DNA of 60,457 nucleotides from Hyphomicrobiales bacterium (GCA_028280515.1 JANQLP010000160.1:1-60457), one strand, 5' to 3'. Numbered from the stretch's first letter, positions 24,100 through 33,899 are shown. The notes: generated from the sequence alone by a model not told the origin. Numbers and translations are program-made.

Positions 24100-24999
24100 A
24101 TGAGGTTCTTCTACTCCGATACGTTCAACCTGCCGTTGCCGGCAGGGCATCGCTTTCCCGGCGGCAAATACACCATGTTGCGAGAGCGCCTTCTGGATGA
24201 GGCTGTGTTGCACTCAGACCAGCTTCATCGCTCCCCCCTCGCCGACACGGCGGATCTGCACCGCGCGCATGACGTCGACTATGTCGCGCAGTTCGAGTCC
24301 GGATCGCTCGACCGGGAGGCCATGCGGCGCATCGGTTTTCCGTGGAGCGAACATCTGGTTCGGCGGGTGCGGGCGACGGTGGGAGGTGCAGTCGCGGCGG
24401 CGCGCGCTGCGCTCGACGAGGGCATCTCCGGGCAGCTTGCCGGCGGCACCCATCATGCGCACCGCGATTTCGGCTCAGGGTACTGCGTCTACAACGATCA
24501 GGCGGTTGCGGCCTTGCGCGCGCTTGCAAGCAAATGGGTGGAGCGCGTTGCGATCATCGACCTCGATGTCCATCAGGGCGATGGCAGCGCGGCGATCCTG
24601 ACCGGTAATCCACTTGTCTTCGTGTTTTCCATGCATGGTGAGAAGAACTTTCCGTTTCGCAAGAGTACGTCCGATCTGGATGTGGCATTGCCCGACGGCG
24701 CCGACGATGCGGCTTATCTCGATGCGCTTGATGAGCATCTCTCCGCCGTCTTCGCGTTCCGTCCGGACCTCGTGCTCTATCAGGCGGGCGTCGATCCCCT
24801 GAAGGAGGACCGTTTGGGGCGTCTGGCCTTGACCTATGCGGGGCTCAAGGCGCGCGACGAGATGGTATTCCGGGCGTGCCTTCTCAATGGCGTGCCCGTC
24901 TCGATGGCTCTTGGCGGCGGATATTGCGATCCGATCGATGCGTCTGTCGAGGCGTACGCAAATACCTATCGCGCGGCGAAAGCCGTCTACCGCTTCTAG
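24100..24999 (+). CDS. Histone deacetylase-fold hydrolase (acetoin utilisation/acetylpolyamine type)
   Basis: The 299-residue product starts at the ATG at 24100 with MRFFYSDTF. Family motifs are GGTHHAHRDFGSGYCVYND (His118, His119) and IIDLDVHQGDG (Asp156, His158), with the third zinc ligand Asp in YQAGVDPL. A GGGY motif near the C-terminus completes the active site. These are zinc enzymes that remove acyl groups from small amines or protein lysines. Bacterial forms of this length are cytosolic. The natural substrate cannot be read from the sequence. Confidence 0.88.
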   Translation: MRFFYSDTFNLPLPAGHRFPGGKYTMLRERLLDEAVLHSDQLHRSPLADTADLHRAHDVDYVAQFESGSLDREAMRRIGFPWSEHLVRRVRATVGGAVAAARAALDEGISGQLAGGTHHAHRDFGSGYCVYNDQAVAALRALASKWVERVAIIDLDVHQGDGSAAILTGNPLVFVFSMHGEKNFPFRKSTSDLDVALPDGADDAAYLDALDEHLSAVFAFRPDLVLYQAGVDPLKEDRLGRLALTYAGLKARDEMVFRACLLNGVPVSMALGGGYCDPIDASVEAYANTYRAAKAVYRF

Positions 25000-25387
25000 T
25001 CCGAGGCCGACGCGAAGCTGTTCACACTGGGTTCATGGTCATGGCCGGAATGTGTCGGCTGGCAGCAGCCGGAATCGTGATTTTTCCATTTAAGTCAGAA
25101 GGTTATTATGGAAGAGTTGCGGAAGTTTTGCCATGCAACCATGTCCAGAAAACTCCCAGACCTTCTCCAAAATTCCAAATTTCGGTCAGGTCGGAGCCAG
25201 ATTGCCTGACTAAATTTACTCTCGTGAGCCGGTTAAAGCACGACGCCCGGAGTTGCTCCCGGGTTCGGCTCGATGATTGCCGAGCACGCTGCATATGGCC
25301 GTTCGGCACAAACCTCACCAACACGTCAAACGTCCGCGTCAGTCGGTGCGTGTGCATCGGCTTGCCGGAACGCCAAAGGAGGCGAAG
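25000..25387. other. Gap before the 60-residue secreted protein gene
   Basis: No gene was identified. A short AT-rich tract around 25078-25110 could carry a promoter for the small secreted protein gene. The strong ribosome site AAAGGAGGCGAAG just before 25388 ends the gap. Confidence 0.4.
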
Positions 25388-25570
25388 ATGAAGTACGCAC
25401 TTGCATTGCCTGTTCTCGGCCTTGCCATTGGGCTTGCGGGCCCGGTCAGCGCCGCGGCGCTCAACGGTATTTCCTTGAGCGGTTCCGCCGTTGTCGCCGA
25501 ACAACAGACCACGTGTAAGGAAGGCGAGGTCTGGGATGAGACGAAGCAGAAGTGCGTGAAAGTCCAGTAA
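25388..25570 (+). CDS. 60-residue secreted peptide with C-terminal Cys pair
   Basis: The gene starts at an ATG just after a near-perfect AAAGGAGG site, which argues for strong translation. A signal peptide of about 22 residues ends near VSAAA. The mature peptide of about 38 residues has two Cys in CKEGEVWDETKQKCVKVQ, a spacing seen in small Cys-containing secreted modules. It ends about 60 bp before a strong terminator, making a single-gene unit. The function is unknown. Confidence 0.75.
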   Translation: MKYALALPVLGLAIGLAGPVSAAALNGISLSGSAVVAEQQTTCKEGEVWDETKQKCVKVQ

Positions 25571-25630
25571 CGCACGAACGCGCCTCATCGCACTAGGTTT
25601 CTGATCATCCTCCCGTGAAAAGAAACCGGC

Positions 25631-25661
25631 GGGTGGCTCCGTCACGGAGCCACCCGTTTTT
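25631..25661 (+). terminator. Intrinsic terminator
   Basis: A perfect 10-bp stem, GGGTGGCTCC at 25631-25640 and GGAGCCACCC at 25646-25655, with a 5-base loop is followed by GTTTTT. It fits termination of the 60-residue peptide gene. It may also act on the convergent PEP carboxylase transcript, though the T run favours the plus strand. Confidence 0.85.
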
Positions 25662-25679
25662 GCGTTGAGGCTCTACGAG

Positions 25680-28430
25680 TCAGCCGCTGTTGCGCAAGCC
25701 AGCTGAAATGCCGTTAATGGTGAGCTGGATGCCGCGCAGAACCTTCGGGTCGTTGGAGTCCGCGCGGTACGCTTTGAGCAGATTGACCTGCAGATGGTTA
25801 AGCGGGTCGAGATAGGGAAAGCGGTTCGAGATCGAGCGCGACAGCAGCGGGTTGCCGGCAAGCAGGGCGTCGTTCTCCGTGATCTGCAGGAGCGCGTCGA
25901 TCGACGCCTGCCGTTCAGTGCGAATGCGGCCGAAGATTTCATTTCGGAGGTTCTCGTCTTCCACAAGGTCTGCATAGCGTGAGGCGATCGCGATGTTGGT
26001 CTTCGCCAGTACCATGTCCATGTTGGAGAGCTGTGCCCGGAAGAACGGCCAGTCGCGGTACATCTCGCGCAGCAGGGCGAGACCGTCCTCCCCCTTCTCT
26101 TCCAGCCACGCATTGACGGCGCTGCCGAACCCGTACCAGCCGGGCAGCATCAGCCGGCACTGCGACCAGCTGAACACCCAGGGTATGGCGCGCAGGTCCT
26201 CGATGTGCCCGAGCTTTTTGCGCGAGGCCGGGCGCGACCCGATGTTGAGGGTCGCGATCTCGTTGATCACGGTCGAAGCCCAGAAATACTCATCGAAGCG
26301 CGGCGTTTCATAGACGAGGCTGCGATACGCCTTGAAGGCCCTGTCGGACAGATCCGCCATGGTGTCGAGATAGTGTTGCGGCACGTTCTCATCCTCAGGC
26401 CGCAGCAGCGAGGCCTCCAGACAGGCGGAAACGAGGATTTCCAGATTGCGCCGGCCTAGGTCGGGGTTGGTGTATTTGCTGGAGATGATCTCGCCCTGTT
26501 CGGTGACGCGGATCTGGCCGTTCACCGCGCCCGCGGGCTGGGCGAGGATCGCGTCGAAGCTCGGGCCCCCTCCCCGGCCGACCGTGCCGCCGCGGCCATG
26601 GAACAGACGCAAGCGCACGCCGTGCTTCTGGAACAGCTCGATCAGGCCGACCTCGGCCCGGTAGAGTTCCCACCCCGAGGTGACATATCCGCCATCCTTG
26701 TTGCTGTCGGAATAGCCGAGCATGACTTCCTGTACGCCGCCGCGGCTGTCCACAAGCGCGCGGTACGCAGGTATCGATAGCAAACGGTCCATGATCGGCA
26801 CGCAGTTGCGCAGGTCCGATATTGTCTCGAACAGCGGCACGATGTTCACCGCGCTTTGGCCGTCCGGCGTGATCAGCCCCGCCTCTTTGAGCAACACGGC
26901 AAGTTCCAGCATGTCGGACACGCTCTGGGTGTTGGAGATGATCGCGTTGGGCAAGGCGCGGCGGCCATAACGCGCATGACCAGCGGCGGCGGCCTGAAAG
27001 ATGGTGAGCTCCTTTACCGTCTCTTCCGAATAGGTCCAGAACGGCCGCAACAAGGGCCGTCGGCTGGTCAGTTCTCCGGTCAACAACGCAACGCGACCGT
27101 CTTCGTCCAGTTCGCTGTAGTCTGTGCCCGGCGCGACGGCCTTGACGAGTTCCGCCACCGTCCGGCCATGGACATCCGAGTTCTGGCGCATGTCCAGGCT
27201 TGCCAGATGAAAGCCGAAGCAGTCGACAGCCCTGCGCAACCGCCGCAGCCGCCCCTCTGCGAGCGTGCCGGACTGGTTGGCGACGAGGGAGTCGTGGATG
27301 ATGTCGAGATCGGCCTGCAACGCGTCGGGTGCATCATAGGGTGCTGAACCGTCCACTTCGGTGCCGGACCATGTTGTCTCGTGTATTGAGCGCCGGGTCG
27401 CCTCGAGCCGCGCCGCAATCAGCAGTGTCGCACGGCGGTAAGGCTCGATGTCACGGTGCGGCGAGGTGTCGGGCGACCGGTCCGCCAGTTCGGAAAGCGG
27501 CTCGGACACGTCGACCATGCGGGTCGACAGCGAGAGTTCGCCTCCAAGTTTGTCCAGTTCCTCCAGATAGAAAGCAATGGCGCGGTTGCTCTGCATCCGC
27601 AATGTCCGGTCCATCACCTCGGCCGTAACGAACGGGTTGCCGTCCCGGTCGCCGCCAATCCAGCTGCCGATCCGCAGGAACGACGCGAGACGCACCGGGG
27701 GTGACGCCGGAGCAAGCTCGGAAATGCGGTCTTCGAGGCGCCCGTAAAGCCGCGGCAGTTCGCGCAGAAATGTATAGTCGTAATAACTGAGGCCGTTTTC
27801 GACCTCGTCCTCGACATCGAGCTTTGTTTGCCGCAGAAGGTTGGTCTGCCATAGCGTCAGGACGTTGCGCTGGATCTTGGCGTCAAGCTCCTCGGCTTCC
27901 TCCGGGGTCCACGGCCCCCGTTCGCGCTGATCGATCAGACCGGCAATTGCCATCTCCCGTTGCATCGTACTCTTGCGTCGCACTTCGGTGGGATGCGCCG
28001 TCAACACCGGGCTGACAAGCGCGTCATTGAAGAAGGCCTGCAGGTCGGCGGCGCTCAGGCCCGCGTCCGCCGCGTGCTTCAGCGCCAGCGCCATGGTGCC
28101 GGGACGTGGCGGAGACCCTCCGATGTCATGGGCTCTGGTGCGGCGGATGTGATGCTGGTCTTCGGCGATATTGGCGAGATGTGAGAAGTAGCTGAAGGCG
28201 CGGATCACCTGAACCGCGCGTTCATGACTCAAGCGGGCGAGGATGTTCTCCAGTTCCAGCTTGGCATCAGTTTCGTCGTCGCGGTGAAAGCGGATCGAGG
28301 TCTGGCGGATCCTCTCGACCACGTCGAAAGTGTCCTGTCCCTCCTGATTGCGTACCGTGTCGCCCAAAACGCGGCCAAGCAGGCGGATATCGTCGCGAAG
28401 GGGAATGTCCTTGACGGTTGTCTGTTCCAT
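25680..28430 (-). CDS. ppc: Phosphoenolpyruvate carboxylase
   Basis: This 916-residue enzyme adds bicarbonate to PEP to form oxaloacetate, refilling the TCA cycle. The start is the ATG at 28430; the longer frame to 28553 lacks homology. Key motifs are HPTEVRRKS (catalytic His), [46 protein letters not shown] and the C-terminal GLRNSG, which stands where most family members end in RNTG. Length is normal. It follows the EF-hand/Erv-like gene on the same strand after 243 bp. Confidence 0.95.
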   Translation of the reverse strand: MEQTTVKDIPLRDDIRLLGRVLGDTVRNQEGQDTFDVVERIRQTSIRFHRDDETDAKLELENILARLSHERAVQVIRAFSYFSHLANIAEDQHHIRRTRAHDIGGSPPRPGTMALALKHAADAGLSAADLQAFFNDALVSPVLTAHPTEVRRKSTMQREMAIAGLIDQRERGPWTPEEAEELDAKIQRNVLTLWQTNLLRQTKLDVEDEVENGLSYYDYTFLRELPRLYGRLEDRISELAPASPPVRLASFLRIGSWIGGDRDGNPFVTAEVMDRTLRMQSNRAIAFYLEELDKLGGELSLSTRMVDVSEPLSELADRSPDTSPHRDIEPYRRATLLIAARLEATRRSIHETTWSGTEVDGSAPYDAPDALQADLDIIHDSLVANQSGTLAEGRLRRLRRAVDCFGFHLASLDMRQNSDVHGRTVAELVKAVAPGTDYSELDEDGRVALLTGELTSRRPLLRPFWTYSEETVKELTIFQAAAAGHARYGRRALPNAIISNTQSVSDMLELAVLLKEAGLITPDGQSAVNIVPLFETISDLRNCVPIMDRLLSIPAYRALVDSRGGVQEVMLGYSDSNKDGGYVTSGWELYRAEVGLIELFQKHGVRLRLFHGRGGTVGRGGGPSFDAILAQPAGAVNGQIRVTEQGEIISSKYTNPDLGRRNLEILVSACLEASLLRPEDENVPQHYLDTMADLSDRAFKAYRSLVYETPRFDEYFWASTVINEIATLNIGSRPASRKKLGHIEDLRAIPWVFSWSQCRLMLPGWYGFGSAVNAWLEEKGEDGLALLREMYRDWPFFRAQLSNMDMVLAKTNIAIASRYADLVEDENLRNEIFGRIRTERQASIDALLQITENDALLAGNPLLSRSISNRFPYLDPLNHLQVNLLKAYRADSNDPKVLRGIQLTINGISAGLRNSG

Positions 28431-28487
28431 ACGTGCACTCTTACTTGGCCGGTCGCCCGGCGGCAATGGTCGCGTCGCACTTGCGGG

Positions 28488-28649
28488 CTCAACGCCGCCT
28501 ACTTTTACACACGCACTTACCGATACGCCGTCGAGATCGATCCCGCACAGCACGACATCCCGCAGGGATCGATCGTCGCCGCATTTGTGTCCACTAGCCT
28601 GTGGATCGGCGTCATCGCCGCCGGACGCATGATCGCCTACATGGAGTGA
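28488..28649 (+). pseudogene. Possible remnant of a small membrane protein gene
   Basis: The last 53 codons of an open frame encode [20 protein letters not shown] followed by a convincing membrane helix ([20 protein letters not shown]) and MIAYME. No start codon or ribosome site was found close by in frame, and the frame further upstream only shadows the PEP carboxylase gene. It looks like the 3' end of a membrane-protein gene whose start was lost. A functional gene with an unusual start cannot be excluded. Confidence 0.3.
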
Positions 28650-28673
28650 GTGGCCGGGGGTGGAGCGTGATCG

Positions 28674-30962
28674 TCACGCTTCCACGAAATGGCCGCTCCG
28701 GCTGAACGCTTCCTCTTCGGGCGTGAAATGCGGCGCATCGTCCTCAAGGCTCGGGTCGAACCGGTAGGTTCGTTCCAGAAATCCGCTTTTTGCCAGAGCG
28801 TCCTCAAGCGATTTGGTTGCCGCATGCGCGTCGCGAACGGTCTTCGTGAGCCGTTTTGCCTCGTCTGACCCTTGTGTGGACGCGACCGCCTGACGCAACC
28901 TGGATAGCTCCCCGACCGGACCCTGCAGTGCCTTCAGTTTCTCGATGTCCGTTTCAGCGAGGCCGCCCTGCCCGAGTGCCCGGGCGCGCGCACGTTCCGT
29001 CTCGAGACTTGGCCAATGGCGTGTCGTGTAAGGCGCGTCATCCTCACGATGATACCAGGCCTCGGTGCGCATGATCGATGACGACACCGTATTGTGCAGC
29101 TTCCAAAGGAACAGGCGCAACGATGGGCCGTCAGTGATGGTGTCCAGCTTGTCTTCAATCGAGACTTCGAAGGCTCCGCGCTCCGGATGCGATCCGAGGA
29201 TCAGGTATTCCAGCGGATACATGTCCACTTCCCTGTTGCACACCACGAACCGGTTGAGGTGATAGCGGCAGTAGGGACATGGATACATGGTCGCAAAGAG
29301 ACGGAAGAAGTCCTTGAACAGTGCAATCAGACGCGGTTGCTCGGATGCGCCGCGGCTGGAGATGATTTCGGCGGCTGTATGCAGGAACCGCCAGGTCGGC
29401 GGGCCGACAAAGTATGGAAAACTGACGCGCATCCGCGCATCGCGCACGTCACTGCGCCCGAGATAGACATCCAGAAATGCGACGTACTCCGACAGGAAAC
29501 CGGTCTCACGTCCGAATTCTAGCCGCTCACGGCGTTTTTGAACGCCGTTGAGATAGTGACGTGTCAGCCGCCAGGCTTGCCGGATCTCCAGCTTTTGCCG
29601 AGGTGTGCATGTGCTGAAGTGGGCGGCGACGGCTTCGCCGAACGGGTGGAATTCATCCGCAGTGTGAGCGCGGTCAAACCACTGGTCGAGGGCTCCTTCG
29701 TCAGGCTGGGTATTGCCCGAAATATCCTTGATCGTCGATACACTGCAAGCAGCGAGCAGTTTGGGCATGAATTCCTCATACCAGTAGGCCGCCGGCATGA
29801 GCGCTCCATCGACATCTTCGTCTGTGTCGTTGATGATCACATGCGCCCACGATTGGAGGTAGTCGCCGGCTGCTTCGGATCGCGGTTCGTTCTCCGGCGT
29901 GCTTTCGAAATGCAGGTCCAGGCCGCGTTGACGTACGAGTTCGTACGCCACGAGCGCGCCCTGCTCCAGGTCGTTGAGCTTCAGGTTCTTCCGTTGCAGG
30001 GTAAGCGCGAGTTCCACGCCCGCCGCGAAAACACTATGGACGCACTTCTGCTCATGCCGTGCCGCCTCCATCTTGGCCACAGCGGCTTCCATCTGCGGCG
30101 TCTTGTCGACTGTCTTCCAGTTGGCAATCCGGTCCTGAAGACGTCCAAATTCATCGCTCAGTGATCGGTTCACGTCATCGAGGACGGGGTGGCACGCGGT
30201 CTCGACGATGCCGAGGGCCTTATAGAGTGCAATTGCGGCGTCCGCGAACGCGACGAAGTGGGTGATCGTGTAGGGCAGCGCCTTCGCGCGCAGATGCGTT
30301 TCGCAGTTGGCGGCGCAGTTCTCCCGGAAGCTGCGATAAGCCGCGCCCTGCAGCAACCGGAACAGACCGATCTGCATCTGCAGGCGCGAGGTCCCTTCAC
30401 CCGGTGTCGCGCGATGGCCTGGCGACTTTGCGACTGCTCTGCCGGCGGCCTGAAATGTGGATGTATCTTCTGCTGCCGGTCTCATCACGTGCGGTATGTC
30501 ACTGTCGCGATACCCGGCAGAAGCCTGCTCTTGGATATCCGGCAACTGGGCGCAGAAGTCCTCGAATGTGATCGCATCGGCGCCCTCCCGGTCGGCTTCA
30601 CGAAACAGGGATTCGCATTCGGTCTCCTCCATGCCGAAATGCATCAGCAGCTCGTGTAGCTCCCGATGAGAGATCTCTCCGTCGCCGTCAGCGTCCAATG
30701 CGTCGAATGCGATCCGCGCCCGTGCGTTGCTGTCCCCTTGCAAGGAGGCGACAAGGGCGAAGAACGGGCGGCGTGGCAGGCCATCGAGCGCGGCTGCATC
30801 TTCGAGCATATGCCGCGCCTCGCCGTCATCAGCCTGCAGACCGAGTTCCACGATGACGGCCTTCAATGTGTCATGGGAGACGACCGCTTCACCGTCCGGA
30901 CCCTGCTTGGCGAAACGCGTCCAGAGCGTTTCGATGGTCTCGAATGTTACGAACCGGGTCAT
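28674..30962 (-). CDS. EF-hand protein with C-terminal Erv1/ALR-like sulfhydryl oxidase domain
   Basis: This 762-residue protein has no signal peptide. The N-terminal 140 residues form a calmodulin-like EF-hand region; the loop at 90-101 (DADGDGEISHRE) is canonical, and degenerate loops lie near 21-32 and 122-133. Residues about 190-510 form a large helical region of unknown family. Residues 518-630 match the Erv1/ALR pattern: VGPPTWRFLHTAAE (Trp524, His528), ATMYPCPYCRYHLNRF (the CxxC pair 562/565) and FLWKLHNTVSSSI (His623, Asn624), corresponding to FAD-contact residues of that fold. Such enzymes make disulfides from thiols with oxygen. A calcium-tuned thiol oxidase is inferred. The gene begins 24 bp after marC on the same strand. 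Confidence 0.72.
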   Translation of the reverse strand: MTRFVTFETIETLWTRFAKQGPDGEAVVSHDTLKAVIVELGLQADDGEARHMLEDAAALDGLPRRPFFALVASLQGDSNARARIAFDALDADGDGEISHRELHELLMHFGMEETECESLFREADREGADAITFEDFCAQLPDIQEQASAGYRDSDIPHVMRPAAEDTSTFQAAGRAVAKSPGHRATPGEGTSRLQMQIGLFRLLQGAAYRSFRENCAANCETHLRAKALPYTITHFVAFADAAIALYKALGIVETACHPVLDDVNRSLSDEFGRLQDRIANWKTVDKTPQMEAAVAKMEAARHEQKCVHSVFAAGVELALTLQRKNLKLNDLEQGALVAYELVRQRGLDLHFESTPENEPRSEAAGDYLQSWAHVIINDTDEDVDGALMPAAYWYEEFMPKLLAACSVSTIKDISGNTQPDEGALDQWFDRAHTADEFHPFGEAVAAHFSTCTPRQKLEIRQAWRLTRHYLNGVQKRRERLEFGRETGFLSEYVAFLDVYLGRSDVRDARMRVSFPYFVGPPTWRFLHTAAEIISSRGASEQPRLIALFKDFFRLFATMYPCPYCRYHLNRFVVCNREVDMYPLEYLILGSHPERGAFEVSIEDKLDTITDGPSLRLFLWKLHNTVSSSIMRTEAWYHREDDAPYTTRHWPSLETERARARALGQGGLAETDIEKLKALQGPVGELSRLRQAVASTQGSDEAKRLTKTVRDAHAATKSLEDALAKSGFLERTYRFDPSLEDDAPHFTPEEEAFSRSGHFVEA

Positions 30963-30986
30963 GGATCCAACTTCAGCGGCCTCCGC

Positions 30987-31616
30987 TCACCCCACAAGCC
31001 CGCTGTTGGCAATACCATCAAACACGAACTGCACGGCAAGCGCGGCCAGCAGTATGCCGACGATACGGGTGAGGACCTGCAAGCCGGTCACACCCAGGAT
31101 ACGCTGGACCTGGGTCGCCATCAGCATCAAGACGTAACACAGCACGATGTTGGACAGCAGCGCGGCGACCACGACCGCAAGCACGGCCGCGTCGCCGGCC
31201 GCATCCGCCCCAAGCAGGATGGCGGCTCCAATGGCCCCGGGACCGGCGATGAGCGGTGTTGCGAGCGGAAACACCGACAGATCGGCACGTTCAGCAGCTT
31301 CGACGTTCTCCTCTTCCGTCGTGGTCGTACCGCCGGATGGCCGGGCAAACACCATGTCGATGGCGATCAGAAGCAACAGGATGCCGCCAGCGGTGCGCAA
31401 CGCCGCGAGCGAGATGCCGAACGTGGTGATCACCGACTCACCCAACAGTGTGAAGAACAGCAACACGCCGCCGCCGATGAGCGAACTCTTGAGCGCCATT
31501 GCCCTTCGTTCCGCCGGTGTGTTGTCGTGGGTTAGCGCGGCGAACAGCGCCGCCAGGTTTGCCGGGCCGACGGTGGCAAAGAAGGTCGTGAAAGCAACCA
31601 GAGCCGTCTCGATCAT
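30987..31616 (-). CDS. MarC family integral membrane protein
   Basis: The 209-residue product starts at the ATG at 31616 with MIETALVAFTTFFATVGPAN. About six membrane helices are predicted, with the family segments FATVGPANLAALFAALT, LRTAGGILLLLIAIDM and FPLATPLIAGPGAIGAAILL. A hydrophilic Thr/Glu-rich loop (GGTTTTEEENVEAAER) lies in the middle. Proteins of this family were once linked to antibiotic resistance but have no proven function. The following EF-hand gene starts 24 bp downstream and may be co-transcribed. Confidence 0.87.
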   Translation of the reverse strand: MIETALVAFTTFFATVGPANLAALFAALTHDNTPAERRAMALKSSLIGGGVLLFFTLLGESVITTFGISLAALRTAGGILLLLIAIDMVFARPSGGTTTTEEENVEAAERADLSVFPLATPLIAGPGAIGAAILLGADAAGDAAVLAVVVAALLSNIVLCYVLMLMATQVQRILGVTGLQVLTRIVGILLAALAVQFVFDGIANSGLVG

Positions 31617-31711
31617 GGATCGGGAGATTATCTGAGTCTCACCGTAGTGTTCCACTCATCAAATACGCATGAGGTAAAAGGCTACGGGATAGATTTTCTG
31701 GAAAAAGGGGT

Positions 31712-31779
31712 GCCGCCCCGTTTCCGGACAGTCCCGCGCGCGGCTCGCAAGACTGTCCGTCTCCATCAAACGGGGCGGC
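31712..31779. ncRNA. Nested hairpin element, candidate structured RNA or terminator
   Basis: An outer 12-bp perfect stem (31712-31723 GCCGCCCCGTTT with 31768-31779 AAACGGGGCGGC) encloses an inner 8-bp perfect stem (31726-31733 GGACAGTC with 31751-31758 GACTGTCC), whose loop contains the self-complementary CCGCGCGCGG. On the plus strand a pyrimidine-rich tail (TTCTCTCATTTCTTT) follows. The element sits about 95 bp upstream of the marC start. It could be a small RNA, an inverted-repeat element or a terminator; expression is not known. Confidence 0.4.
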
Positions 31780-32250
31780 TTCTCTCATTTCTTTGGCCAC
31801 CGCTGCGTAAAGTTCGCGCCGCGACCGCGGAAATGAGGATTATGTGGCGTAACCGGGATGACGGCTCTTTTTGCCTTCCCGGTCTGCTTGTGACGGCCGC
31901 GGACTAAATCGGCGGGAAGCTCGCGACCGCCATATTTCCAAATGCACCCTTCAGTATCGGTTTGCTTCCGGTGCTCTCTGACTTGGTCCTGAAATGGGGA
32001 ACGGAGGGGCCGAATAAAGTGATGAACATCACACTCAGGTCGGAAAAGTCGACGGAATGCGCTTTGGCTGGACAGGGCCGCCAAAGCGGGTGTCTAATGA
32101 GGCTTACTCAGTTCAGTATCGATTTTGGTTTGCGCCTTCGGTCACGGGCGCAGCCTTACTTGGTCGCGCCGCTTGCCCCGTGGTGCACAGGTCGAGAGAA
32201 CGAATAGAGGCAGCACCTGGCTCGCAGCGGCGCCTGATGGGAGCGAGCAA
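31780..32250. other. Gap before the phasin-like gene
   Basis: No gene was supported. Short open frames here have no ribosome sites and odd composition. The sequence just before 32251 (GGGAGCGAGCAA) is the likely ribosome site of the following gene. Confidence 0.4.
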
Positions 32251-32739
32251 ATGCCCGAACAGAACACACGGACGAGCGAAGATGCACGGCCGCGCGAAGA
32301 TGCACGGCCGCGCGAAGGCGACGCGACGGCTAACGCCTTTTTTCATGCGGTGAAACTACTTCTTGGCTGGAATGTTGATATATTGCGCTTCTACGGCCAG
32401 CGCACGGTGCGTTACGGTGAGTTGCCTTTGCGGTTGATGGCCTGTTCGAACGTATCGGATCTGCAGAAACTGCAGGACGATTTTCTCCGCCAGCTCACGG
32501 AAGAATACCAAGACGAGGCCGCGAGGCTGAGCCGGATTGCCGGCAACGTGCACCAGGCGTCGTCACCGGCGCGCGGCGAAGACTATGCGGCAGCTCTGAA
32601 CAAGGCGCAGGCCGATGCCACCCGCATCATCGAAGAAGCAAAGGCGCAGGCTGAACGCATCGTCGCGGCGGCCGAGGCGCGGGCCGACGGGACGGACGCT
32701 CAGCCCAGGGTCGCAAAGAAGCGCGCGTCGGGCGTCTAA
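32251..32739 (+). CDS. Phasin-like protein
   Basis: The 162-residue product starts at the ATG at 32251 after a GGGAG site. A disordered charged start with a duplicated EDARPR is followed by a helical region (FFHAVKLLLGWNVDILRFYG, then SNVSDLQKLQDDFLRQLTEE) that resembles phasins, which coat polyhydroxyalkanoate granules. The C-terminal part is an Ala/Glu/Lys-rich coiled coil (NKAQADATRIIEEAKAQAER). No polyhydroxyalkanoate gene is nearby. A generic helical surface or scaffold protein is the alternative. Confidence 0.65.
   Translation: MPEQNTRTSEDARPREDARPREGDATANAFFHAVKLLLGWNVDILRFYGQRTVRYGELPLRLMACSNVSDLQKLQDDFLRQLTEEYQDEAARLSRIAGNVHQASSPARGEDYAAALNKAQADATRIIEEAKAQAERIVAAAEARADGTDAQPRVAKKRASGV
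32278..32313 (+). repeat. 18-bp tandem repeat within the phasin-like gene
   Basis: Two identical copies of GAAGATGCACGGCCGCGC lie head to tail (32278-32295 and 32296-32313), followed by a partial third copy starting GAAG. They encode EDARPR twice, in frame, in the disordered N-terminus. The exact identity suggests recent slippage and possible length variation between strains. Confidence 0.85.
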
Positions 32740-32790
32740 ACGCGACGCACGAAACTGCCGGGCGCGCGCTCTAAAGGTTTGTTCCGCGCC

Positions 32791-33774
32791 TCAGCTCTTC
32801 TGGGCGTTGTGGCCGAAATAAAGGAACTCGCGGTCCATCTTGCCCACGTCCGCCGCGGCGAGCTTCAGGTTGCTGCCATCCAGCATCTGATAGCTCTTTT
32901 GCGACTTCACCCATTTATCGGCCGGTTGGAGTGTGGACAAGGTGTAGGTGGTGGCTTCGCTGAGATAGTGGGTCGGAATAACCACCTTGGGCTTCAGCCG
33001 GTCGACGATCGCGTTGGCCTGGTCATAGGACAGGATGTGCTCTGATCCATCCACCGGCAGCGTCAGCACGTCGATCTTGCCGATGGCCTGCCAGAACGCG
33101 TCAGGCGGATTGTGCCGGTTGTCGCCCCAGATCAGCGTACGGATGCCCCCCGTATCGACCACATATACGACCATGTCCATGTGCCCCACATTGTTGGGGG
33201 GACAGGCTTCCGCACCGAACTCCTTGAGCGCGTCCGTCCACGGATACCAGCCGGGGGCAATGCAGGCGTGCTTGTCGGCGAATCCGGTGATCTTCAGATC
33301 CGCGAACTCGAAGTCGCCGACCATCCGGTCCAGCACCATGGTCGAATTCGGGCGGTCGATGGCGTCATGATCGAAATGCGTGTGGGTCGACATGGTGATG
33401 TCGACGGTCGTTTCGGGAAACTTGTTTTTGAACCACAGACCCCACGCGCCGGAAGGGTCGTCGCGCCAAGGGTCGAACATGACGGTGGCTCCGCCGGGCG
33501 AGGTGAACTTCATTGCGCAGTGACCGTAGAAGTCGATGCCGACTTCGCCGGCAGGAAAGCTGTCCTTTCCCTGCAGTTCGATAACGTGGTTGTTGTTGCC
33601 GGGCTGTTTCCAGTCGGTTGACTGCGCCTTTGCCGGGCGCGGGTCGAGTGCGGCGACTGCCGTGCCGACGCCGGCGGCCCCGGCGGCAAGGAAGAATGAC
33701 CGCCGCGACAGGCCGGGTGCCATTCTGTCTTTCTGTCCGTTGAGACGTGTGGGTTTGAGATGCTCCTTTTTCAT
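32791..33774 (-). CDS. Tat-exported metallo-beta-lactamase-fold hydrolase
   Basis: This 327-residue protein carries a twin-arginine signal (SRRSFF at 23-28, then a hydrophobic stretch to about residue 50), predicting folded export to the periplasm. The metal site HTHFDHD (131-137) is typical of the metallo-beta-lactamase fold, with further His/Asp in KHACIAPG, WGDNRHN and PTHYLSEA. It resembles UlaG-like lactonase-type members rather than beta-lactamases. The next gene upstream on the same strand encodes a GAF-LuxR regulator, separated by 125 bp. The substrate is unknown. Confidence 0.82.
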   Translation of the reverse strand: MKKEHLKPTRLNGQKDRMAPGLSRRSFFLAAGAAGVGTAVAALDPRPAKAQSTDWKQPGNNNHVIELQGKDSFPAGEVGIDFYGHCAMKFTSPGGATVMFDPWRDDPSGAWGLWFKNKFPETTVDITMSTHTHFDHDAIDRPNSTMVLDRMVGDFEFADLKITGFADKHACIAPGWYPWTDALKEFGAEACPPNNVGHMDMVVYVVDTGGIRTLIWGDNRHNPPDAFWQAIGKIDVLTLPVDGSEHILSYDQANAIVDRLKPKVVIPTHYLSEATTYTLSTLQPADKWVKSQKSYQMLDGSNLKLAAADVGKMDREFLYFGHNAQKS

Positions 33775-33899
33775 CGCTTTCCTCCCGCATTTGGTGTTTG
33801 AGACATTGGCTCACACGGTTTGCGCGATAAGCGTAGCACCGGGGTGGCTTACCACTCATATGGGTAAAATCGGGGGGTGGTATGGGGAAAATCCCAATA

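Noticed and set aside
30666-31535. 289-codon plus-strand frame across the EF-hand and MarC genes
   Set aside because: It spans two well-supported minus-strand genes and encodes low-complexity charged sequence with no domain.
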